Assembly (NCBI GenBank): GCA_017165825.1
Contig: CM029383.1
Location: forward strand, 1,526,067 to 1,590,066
Reading direction: 5' to 3'
From: Hepsetus odoe
Taxonomy: Eukaryota > Chordata > Actinopteri > Characiformes > Hepsetidae
Length of the DNA stretch: 64,000 bases
Shown: positions 24,122-35,600 of the stretch, piece after piece
Layout: every line of letters starts with the position of its first letter
How positions within the stretch are numbered: the stretch's first letter is position 1
Program-made: the position numbers and the translations under genes
The notes under the pieces: model-generated
Databases searched by the model: none
Seen by the model: the letters and a program-made list of their open reading frames with translations, nothing else
What the model was told of the DNA's origin: nothing

Positions 24122-26588
24122 ATATTATGGATATATATGGTTTCTGGATTTTCACATAAATGATAATAAAAATTTGAAAATAAATAGTAAATATAAAATA
24201 TGGAGAAGTGGTAGTGCTGTAGAGGACGGGTAATTGTTTTAAGTGAAAATCACAAAAACATAATATGACATGGGACTATAAATAGTAATTATTCTACAGG
24301 TAATGTATTAGAAGTACAAAGAGGCTTGAAAGTGTGACTGAGTAATGCATTAGACTATGTCCATTTACATGAAACTATGGAACACGAACAATAAAAAATT
24401 TCCAATTTGTCAGAAGAACAAAACAATAACTGAGAAAGTAACAGGTAAAAAAACAACAAAAAAAGAAAAACACATTTTACATTTGAGAACCTTAAAATAC
24501 TAAATAAAAACTAGTGCAGGAAAGAAGAGGCTTGAGAGTATGATTCTAAAAGAAAATGAAGCGATGGGGGATGGGGACTCTTTTTTGTTGAGGACCTGTG
24601 TCCTTTCAGAGAAGGGGTTATTCTCTGTTTCATTCAACACAATGGGACTGTGGCAGCAGCTTTATTTATATGGAAAATACTCAGCATAGTATTCTTTATC
24701 AGCAACAAAAAATAACTGAATTTAAAACACTGAAGCCAAAATATAACATTTAGTGATGTATATAAGATATAAGGCTCAGCTTTATGGGACAGAGTTGTAA
24801 AGTGTAAACAAATCACCTCTCATGTCTCTATCCTCTAATGCATGTGTAATGGGTCTCATAATTAATTCTTAATTAAGAGAACTAAAGACATAGCCAAGAC
24901 ATGACATGACATGACAGAGGGGAAAATGGAGGGAATAGACTGAAGATATGTTATTCTTTCTCCCACAACTTATGGAGCTGCATCAACAACTGAATCTTCC
25001 CCATATATTAGCTGGGACAATTTATGGAGGCTAAAAGAGCAATATCTACCCTTGGCCTGCTTTCCTGACCAGCTAGCAGTCCATTAAGTGCAAACACATG
25101 CTAAAGCTTAGGCGGTGCCTATGAGGTTTTCTAAAGAATGTAAATAGGTGCCTGCATTATGTGTGCCAAACAGTCCCTTTAACCCCCTCAAGGTCAAAGG
25201 CTGACCAGCTAATAGCTGCCTTGTGGTACACAAAAGGTTAGTGGAAGAGGGAGCCAAGAGCTGAAGTTAAACATCTGGGACACGTTGAACATAGACCAAG
25301 CTTCAGATGCAATTAAAATAAAACACTGATATATAAAAAACAGATATATTAAAGGATGTTATATCCTGATGACTGACATCTCTGCTGTTACTGAAAATAA
25401 GATTTGTACTTTGTTTATAACCATGTAACTGACTACTTTCTGACTTTTAGCTGGGTCTAGTTAAGTCTGTTTGTTAGAACTCCATTACAAACCATGTGAA
25501 TTTAAGAAACATTTTCGGCAAAAAAAATTATTTTCCACAACTTACCCCCAATGTAGTTATTCAGATAATATATATAAATATAAATACAGTACTGTGCAAA
25601 AGTTTTAGGCAGGTGTGGAAAAAATGCTGTAAACAAAGAATGCTTTCAAAAATGGAAGTGTTAATCATTTATTTTCATCAATCAACAAAATGCAGTGAAT
25701 GAACAAAAGGGAAATCTACATCAAATCAGTATTTGGTGTGACCACTCTTTGCCTTCAAAACAGCATCAATTCTTCTAGGTACACTTGCACACAGTTTTTG
25801 AAGGAACTCAGCTGGTAGGTTGTTCCAAACATAACTGTGTTTCAACCTACGTGTGACATTGATGATCATTAGCACCTGTTTGGTAAAATTGAAAGTGAAA
25901 ACACTTGTCATTGCGAGGTCAAAGCACAGCAGACAATGAACCACAACGAAATTGGACCTCTGCTTTTAACCCATGCACACTCAAACACCGTGCAGCAGTG
26001 GGCAGCTAGCAGTGGGAGCGGTGACGGGGACGGCACCTTGCTCAAGGGTACCTCAGGGCAGCCTATTGGGAAGGGGTTTGAACCCCCAATCCTCCGATCA
26101 TGTGGCTAACACCCTAACCACTAGGCCACCGCTGGTGGTTGATCATACATTTGTAAATTGATAAAAATAAACAATCATTATTTATATTTCTGAAAGCATT
26201 CTTTGTTTACAGCATTTTTTCACACCTGCCTAAAACTTTTGCACAGTACTGTATGTGTATATATATATTACATGAAGAGACAGAAGGATGTGAGGAAGCC
26301 TACATCCACAGAAGATCTGTGGTTAGTTCTCCAAGATGTTTGGAACAACCTACCAGCCGAGTTCCTTCAAAAACTGTGTGCAAGTATACCTAGAAGAATT
26401 GCTGTTTTGAAGGCAAAGGGTGGTCACACCAAATATTGATTTGATTTAGATTTCTCTTTTGTTCATTCACTGCATTTTGCTGATTGATGAAAATAAATGA
26501 TTAACACTTCCATTTTTGAAAGCATTCTTTGTTTACAGCATTTTTTCCACACCTGCCTAAAACTTTTGCACAGTACTGTATATATATA

Positions 26589-26650
<62 letters not shown>

Positions 26651-29600
26651 GGAGGACAAATTTTGCTTCTTTAATCCTCTCAACAAGGATAACTTATTAC
26701 TGACATTTGTTACTAGCTTATCGATGTGATTTAGGAAACAGTATAACTGTAAGCTTTAGTTCAAGTAATGAAAATGGATAAAACCACACTGCTTTGACAC
26801 CAAGACAAGAGAATTGTTCCTAGATCAAAGTTCTTCACATGTATAATAATCACAATCTGACACAAAAAGTTATTTAAAATGAGCAGTCTAACTAATGAAG
26901 TGGTTTTTGAAAACAAACAGTTTATGAGATGCACTTTTTGAAAAGATTTGTACTATTGTTCTAATATTTGTTAGCAGTATTAGCTCTGTGGCTTGAGGGC
27001 TAACTAAAGAAGCAAACCTTGGACTCCAATCATGTTTAGGCCAATTAACTACAAATATGGTAAGAGGTATATCTGTTTAAATGTTACATTTTTTTCTAAC
27101 GGTTCCTTTATGTTTACTTTTTAGAGCACAGCATAAGATAAATGACCAATGCTTTTTTGCACATTGTTATAGCAACATGGTACCTTTTCATCTTTTTCAC
27201 ATTCTTCATCTTCATTCTCAAGAAGGTCTTGCACTGCTTGCTGTTTGGTGGCATAAAAAATGAACAAGAAATGTAAAAGACATATTTGTTTAGTCAGGCT
27301 TTTAGTAATTAATTCTCCTGTTATTTAAGAGGTGCAGATCCAGGGGTTCACAGATTCAGAGAATTACAGTAAACTGGGATGTTGGTACTCATAAACTCAT
27401 GCTCAAAAAACTCCGGGACAAAGCAAGGCCCAGAGAGGCCAGTGGATTTCATTATCCAATGTTTGCCTGGAGATCTAAAAGAAAATCATAACTAAAACTC
27501 AGGGACAAACCTGGCCCAGACAGATCAGTAAATTTGGGTTTGTTGAGGGTGGTGTGGGGGATCGCCAGTGTCACAGGGTGCTCTTGTGTTTGTAAAACCC
27601 CTGGATCTGTCCTTTATAGTCAGATCTGTCCTTTTTAGTCAGGATCTGTCCTTTTTAGTCAGGTTGTAAAAGGAGTCATATTACTGCATTCTTTAAACGT
27701 ACGGTCTGTACAATGAGTTCAAAATAGGTCTAATTCCTTTCTCTTTGTTTGAGATGGGCAGCAGTCCACCACCTGTGTAGTGGACGGTTTGGGTGTTTCC
27801 TGAGGGCAAGTACATCAATCTCCATTAGCTCATGAACCTCCAGTTATAGTCACCATTGGATTCTTTTACATTTACTGTAACTCATGATTACTGGAAATTA
27901 ACACTATACAGGGGTTTTCTCTCTCTTTCTTTCCTTTTCATTTCCAGTGTCGACCAAAGGAGGATGGGTTCCCCTTTTGGGTCTTGGTTTCCCCCAAGGT
28001 TTCTTCCTCATGTTTGGGAATGTTTGCCTCTGCTGCCCTCAACTTACCCAACTGTGGCTTGGACCCGGATTCTATAAAGCTGCTTTGTGACAAAGCTGTA
28101 AACTTTGTAAAAAGTTGTAAAAAGCGCCATATAAATAAAGTTGACTTGACTATATCATTCAAGTAGTCTTTAACCAAGAATGTTTTCTTTTGTAAATGAA
28201 CTTGAGCTATAGCTTAACATATATCAGAATTAAGAAAATGATTATTTAATTAGTTAATACTTAATAACATATTGAAGTAATCATCCTATGTATGATGATG
28301 AAGTGTCTATACCAGGGATAGGTCACTACAGTCCTGAAGGGCTGGGGTCCTGCACAGACTGCTAGAGCAGGGAAATCACAAAACTGTGCAGGACACCGGC
28401 CTTGAAGAATTGGAGTTCCCCACTGCTTAGCAATACACTCCAGGGATTGTACTGTGCAAGAGCTTTAAATTCTCTTGTATTTAAAAAATACAATTAAAAT
28501 ATATTGGCCTCTAACACTTTACACTGTTTTGGAACGTTTTTCTTAGGCAACAGTATTTCTTATGTGCAATTTTTGTGTTTTCAAAACCTACAAATTCTAA
28601 TTATTTTTAAATAGCAAAATATTATTTTATTGTTTGTGCCTTATCTGATAGATATCAAATCTGGGATTTTCTCAATAAAAAAAAGCATTAAAGATTTAAT
28701 GCCTTAATGTAATAAGCAAGTGGACATTCATTGAAATTGAAATTCATTAGTACTTCTGCCCAGCGGTGGCCTAGTGGTTAGGGCGTTGGCCACATGATCG
28801 GAGGATCGTGGGTTCAAGCATTAAAAAAAAGCATTAAAGATTTAATGCCTTAATGTAATAAGCAAGTGGACATTCATTGAAATTGAAATTCCCGCTCCTC
28901 CCTACGATGGGCTGGCGACCTGTCCAGGGTGCGTCCACCGTCTTCGCCCTGTGTTCGCTGGGTTGGGCACCAGCACTCCCCCGCGACCCCGTTTGGGACA
29001 AGCGGCAGAAAATGGATGGATGGATAGTACTTCTGCCATGCCATATTTAATATTAAGTTTAAAATTTCACATACATTTGCCTGTGACTGGCAATTTTCAA
29101 AAGGGAATTATGAATTTAATTGGGAAAATATGATAAGTAAATAAACTGGAATAGAAAGAGGACTTTTTTTTTTTATAGCATGTTTTTGGACTAAAATAAC
29201 CACTTCTAGTTATGAGCAGATCTTTTAATATGCTTGCTGTCTGCTTAAGAAAAACAATTGAAAATAGAAAAAAAAGGAAAAAAAATCTCATTATTTTGTT
29301 CAGCAATAGTAAACAGAGAGGTTAGCTTTGAGTTATACCCACCACACTGCCCTCTCTAGTTTTTTTCCCAGAGGCCAGCAGAAAGTAGTTCCAGGCAAGG
29401 AAAAGCAGCAGCAACAATGGAACCATATACAGCTCAAAGTTCCAAACAGCCAACATGAACACCTAAACAGCACAGGAATAGAACATTTAAATGTTAATTA
29501 TGTTTGCAAATCTAACAGCTCAATTCAGTATTACAATACATTGTCAAATTTGACTCTTTCACATGTAGTATTATCTTGCTGCCATTACATAAGCAAAAGG

Positions 29601-32600
29601 GGACTGTGCAAAAGGCTGTGTTTATTTGTTAACAACAACATTTAAAGCCTGGCATTTACTTACTGTTATCATTACCATCAAATCAGCTAATCAATGTTTT
29701 TAGCAATTAAATAAAATGTCCTGTGGATGTTATTTTACAAAACATACAGTACACACTGATGTAAGTACCCAAAATGTGTTCTTTGAACAGTAATATTTTA
29801 CTGAAAACCAAAACATCTAATCTTTTACTGTATTTTTGATTTTGATTATTTTTTAAAGTTTTTAAATTTCTGTATACTCAGAATACACTGTTTATATAAT
29901 GATGAAAAACAGCCTTCCATCCATTCTATATCTGTTACTGAAGCTGATCAAAGATGTTTTTATCCAGTATTTATAGTGGTATATAATATGTGGCTAATGG
30001 CCTGGGACTTAGGTCAATTGTAAAGTGAAGAGAAGCTTAAGAAGACTGTAAGCCAACAGTGTCTATCACAGGGTGCTAGAGCACAGCATGAACACAAAAG
30101 TTGAAGAAAGTGAACTTTGTGAAAAGCCCTCGAAGCATTGTGCCAAAAAGAGTTGAAGAGAGTGGCTGTTTTGCTGCTGAGAGGGTAACAAAGGGTCACA
30201 CTAGATAAGTCCCTCTCAGCTTAGTCCAAGAGGGTGCTCTAGTATCCCCTGAGAGGATACTCACTCTACCATCATCAAAACTCTCTTCTACAAGAGCCCT
30301 TATTAACTCACAAAATTGATTTAATGTTACATAAAGGGTTAGTTTCCAGTAGAGACTGGGGAGAAAATTGTATTCCCCTAATGTTCAAATATTCAGTCCT
30401 CACCCCAAACTACTCCCGAAGTTAATAAGCTTCTAGGATTGAATTAATTCTAAATTGAATTAGTATATGATCTTTACATTATATTGAGTTTTAAGTTTAA
30501 AGCTTTAAGTTACATGAATGTTCTGAAGGAGAATGTTATGAATGAAATGAATGAATGAATGTTCTGAAGGAGAATGTTATGAATGAAATCTGACAGCAAC
30601 ATGAAATGTGTATGTGATTTGTATGTGTGTGTGTTATATTTAAGATATTTATAATTGGACATTTTTTGAGGACTTTGGTCTAATATTGCATCTCTGAGTT
30701 GCAAATGCATTTGAAACTGCTTATGTAAAAATAAAACATTTGCAACTAAACATTTGGTTACTGTTCAGTCATGCACATTGTTTTGGAATGGTTTTAGCCC
30801 ATTCTTCCATACAGAGCATCTTCAACTCGGGGATGTTGGTAGATTGCTGCTCATTTCATGTGCTTTTCACAAAATATCTATTGGATTAAGGTCAGAACTT
30901 TGATTTGGTCACTGCAAAACATTAACTTTTAAACCAATGCTAGGCATTGCAAGGTTAGTGTCATACTGCAAGACTTTAAAATTCTCTTTAGATTCAGTTT
31001 ATCAATAGATTTCCTCATATTTCATTTTCAAATTTGCTATAACTTTCATAATTTAATGTTCCATCAAAGATGGGACGCTTACCTGGCCCAGATACAGCAA
31101 AACAAGCCCAAGATACTATCAGCATACTATCATAGCTAGGGTATTGTCAGTGCAGTGCAGTGCTGAGTATGGTCCTCCATCCAAGTAATAAACTACTTAA
31201 TGGAGGTCCTTTCATGGGTCCTGACCTTTAAAAACCGTGGGACTAACAATTTATGCAGAGAAAAATGGATACAGATTGTAATTGCTATATATAATTGCTA
31301 TTAGGCCCCTCCATCCACAAAACAATTTTTTTCTATAGCTATTTGGCTTGACATGGTCTTTAGCAAGCATACTTCAGCAAATATATTAAAAATTCTTCAT
31401 CATTTTATGTGTGTGTGTGTCTGTGTGTGTTTGTGTCAAACCACCTACCATAAAAGCACAAATGCTCCGCTTTGGAGACTCCCATTCAAAGCAGCTGTTG
31501 ATATAGGAGCCCATGTTAATAAGGAACATGATGCCACGTTTCACTCGGTTAAAATTCTGCAGCAGCAGCTGCATGGAGAAGTGGTGAGGCCAAGAGTAGG
31601 TCAGGAGAGGAGAAAAGGAGAGATGAGATGAGAGTTTAAAAATGTAAGACTACTGTTACTGCTGTAAAAACATTATCTGGTTTTAAAGACATTATCAAAA
31701 TCAATGATCAGTGCAAAATAAGTAAACTGCATCTTTGTATTTAGATTCATCATTTGAATGGCTTCATCTTACCATGGCCTCAAAACCATTGTAGTTGATT
31801 AGTTTTACTGATAATTTTTTTTTATTTGAATTTTAGCGGCTTTGCAAGCAATAATGATTAAAACCAGCCAGTGTATTTCTTTGTGCCGTTCCCAAGCCTG
31901 GATAAATGGGGAAGGTTACATCAGAAAGGGCTTCCAATGTATAACTTTTGCTAAATCAATATGCGGACAACGAAACAGACTTCCATACCAGATCAGTCAA
32001 GGCCCGAGTTAACAACAACCACCACCACTGCTGTTAGCCTACAGGGTGCAGGTGAATATTGGGATACTGATGGCCAAAGGTTGAAGAAGAAGAAGAGGAA
32101 GGCATGTCTGGAGGCAGGAGGAGAGAAGGAAGTGGAAGAGAGTGGAAGTGTCACAGTTAGGTTTCGTTTATGTTACGGTAGAGGGCGCTCTGTTCTGACT
32201 GAGCTCATCAGGACACAGGTGTGCTTCATTGAGGCTGATTATTTAAGCCCCAAAGAGTCAGAACAGAGCGTGGCTTGGCTTATTCACAAAGGCTAAGCCT
32301 TATGTTAATGGTGATTTTTGTAGTTCCTTGTATCTTGTTTTTGTCACTATTGTAGTTCCTTGTATCTTGTTTTTGGTCACTATGAATAATAAAGTTATGC
32401 TCCTGACTCCTGGATCTGCAATGATGTCCTACCTGCATCCCGCCACTGTTACAGAAATAAGCCACCCAAACCTGGACGTCGCAAGCCCTGTGAGCGAACA
32501 AGAGCGGGTTTTATGGACGATGGCAGCCACTGTCGAGGAGACGTTGCAGCTAATAAAAACCTGGGAGATGAGGGTGTAGGCATGCGTTGCTTCTATGGAC

Positions 32601-35600
32601 CTCCATGAGCGACTGGAGGGTGAGTTGGTGTAACGGACGCCGGCGGCCAAGCCAGGGAGCTCAAGCAACGTTTGACGTGGCTGACGTCAGATATCCCGCT
32701 CGTAAACAGCTTAGGGCCCGAGCTAGGCACAGACTGGTACGAGTTTCTTCTTCAGAGGCTGGCCTCCATAGCCATGAAGACACAGTGGTGCCTGGATGTA
32801 CTACACATCATTTCCTGCTCCTGCTCCGGAAAGCAGGAGGATGGCGGAAAATGCCCCCTGCATCATTCAAAGCAGGATGTTGGCAAAGACGGCTGCACGT
32901 GACACGGAAAGGAGGAAGTCGACAGAAAATGCCCCCTGCGCCGTTCAACAAGGGAGGTCGACCAAGAAGTCCCTTCACAGCATGGAAAACCGCAACACTT
33001 CAGGAATAAACGCTTCAGGAAACTGAGAAGTGGCTGTCTGTTCTAGAGGAAGAAAGACAGGCCAAACATGATCTTGCTGAGAAGCTTCAGGAAACCACAT
33101 TAGAGGCTGAGGCAAGTAGAAACCACCTTAGACAGGCCAATGTGAAGCACAGTGCACTTCTCATGGACTTCCACCAAAAACATGAACAAATCAGCTGCAT
33201 GAACATTCAGATCACTCAACAGAAGGATTTGCTGACACGGCTCAACCAGCAGCTGAAAGATAGAGACAACTCAGTGATACAGGCAAGCACCTCGGCCACA
33301 AACGAAAGGCTGAAACACGAGGAAAAGATCACCAATCTGCTTTCTCAAATTGAAGAGACCAAAGGACTCTTGTCTCTTTGTCAGAGGGAGATCAAAACCA
33401 TGGAAAGAGAAAGAAAAGCTCTGGCTCAAGACAAAGATGAGCTTCAAGGAGAGATCAGTAAACTCATAAAAGAGAGAGCGGTCTTGAGGAAAAAGCTGCA
33501 AGCTGTGATTGTTGTCCGAAGAGAAAGGCTGAAAAAAACAGATGAACAGAAGAACCAAACTGCACGCAATGCAACGAAGACAGTAGTGATTCCAGCCTTT
33601 CAGGAGAAGCTTAGGACTAATGTAGTCACTATGGAAGAACAGCTGAATCAGACCAGTGCAGAGCTGAAGCAGGTGGAGGACAACAGCGTCGCTCTGCAGG
33701 CTGAACTGGGAAAAGCCCGGAGAGAGGCCAGTAAGCTCACAGAGCTAGAAAAGCATGTCAGCGGTATGGAAGCAGAATTGAAAATCTGGTGCTAAGAAGT
33801 GAAGATCTTGAAATCTCAACTCACTCATCAGACCCTGAGGGGTCAATGCAGAGCTTCTCTCAGTGAAACAAAAAGATTGGAAAAAAAAAATTCTTAATTA
33901 TGTACAAGCTTTAGAGGCCTTGCCGGTTCTTGGCCTGGATTATGTATCCGAGATGGTAAGCAGTGTCAATTATTAAGGTGATGGTAAGCAGTGTCAATAT
34001 TGATTATGCACCAGTCTCGGAAATCAGAGCTGTTGAAGGAGAGTGCTTTGACGAGATTGGCTGTGCTCCGAAAGAGAAGTCTCGATGCACCAGTGACCAG
34101 TGTATGTCCTTGAAGTTCTGCTCTGATGGCACTATGGACTGCCATGATCACTCAGAGGAGGAAGACTGTAGAAAACCTCCACACCTTCCCTGGGGGGAAA
34201 ATCATACTTTGGGTTATAAACACCTATTGAAGGATTGGTTCCAGGTTGGACACGCAGACCGCAGTGATGGATCTGATGAGCTGATTTCTGAGCCCATTCT
34301 TGTTTGTTATAGTAATGGACAGTTTGATGAACAAGGTTAGACATCGTCCCAGTGGAGAGGAGAGAAATGAAAAGTGAAATGTGAAAGTGACTATTCTTGT
34401 CATTGTGTGTACACAGCACAGCACACAGTGAACCATAACAAAATTGGACTTCTGCATTTAACCCATGCACACCGTGCAGCAGGGGGCAGCTATGAAAGTG
34501 GAAGAGAGGTGAAGAAGAGAGTGCAGGCAGGTTGGAATGGGTAGAGTAAAGTGACTGGAGTGATTTGTGACAGACTGGTACCTGCAAGAGGAAGGCTTAC
34601 AGAACAGTAGTGAGATGTTGTACAGGTTGGAGGTGTTGGCAGTGACGAAAAACGACGGAGCGAAGCTGGAGGTGTCAGAGTTAAAGATGCTGAGATTTTC
34701 GTTGGGTGTGACAAGGATGGACAGCTTTAAAAATCAGTAAATTAGAAGGAAAGCTCAGGTTAGATGTTTTGGTGACAAAGTTACGCTTGAGTGATGGTAT
34801 GGTCCGGATGTATACGTGCAGCCAGGGATTGGTGACTTAACTTTATTGACTATATCAAACATAAAAGCACCCGGACGTGTGATAATACCAACAATATTGA
34901 CTGACGCTCTACTCTGACTTATTGGGCTTTAAATAGCCAGCCCTCGATGAAGCACACCTGCAGAGCGCCATCTACAGTGACACCATGTATATCATAAGCA
35001 GTCATGTGTCATTTCTTTTTTTTTTTTTTTTTTTACACAATTTCAAAATTTCAGCTGCCTTTTATATTTACATTGTATGAAAATTTCAATCTTAATGTCA
35101 ATAGACAAAACTGAGAACATTCAGAACACTTGGACCACTTTTAACAAAGTGGTTATAAAAACATTAAGCACAACTGAAATAAAAAATGAATTTACTACAA
35201 ATAGGCATATGGAGCGGACATAAAAAATTTCTCTAACAATTTTCTCTAACAATTCATAGCCCCGTCTGCTGTCTCTGTTTAGATATACAGTACTGTGCAA
35301 AGGTTTCAGGCAGGTGTGGAAAAAATGCAAAAGTGTTAATCATTTATTTTCATCAATCAACAAAATGCAGTGAACGAACAAAAGAGAAATCTAAATCAAA
35401 TCAATATTTGGTGTGACCACCCTTTGCCTTCAAAACAGCATCAATTTTTCTAGGTACACTTGCACACAGTTTTTGAAGGAACTCAGCTGGTAGGTTGTTC
35501 CAAACATCTTGGAGAACTAACCACAGATTCTCTGTGTATGTAGGCTTCCTCACATCCTTCTGTCTCTTCATGTAATCTCAGACACACTTGATGATGTTGA

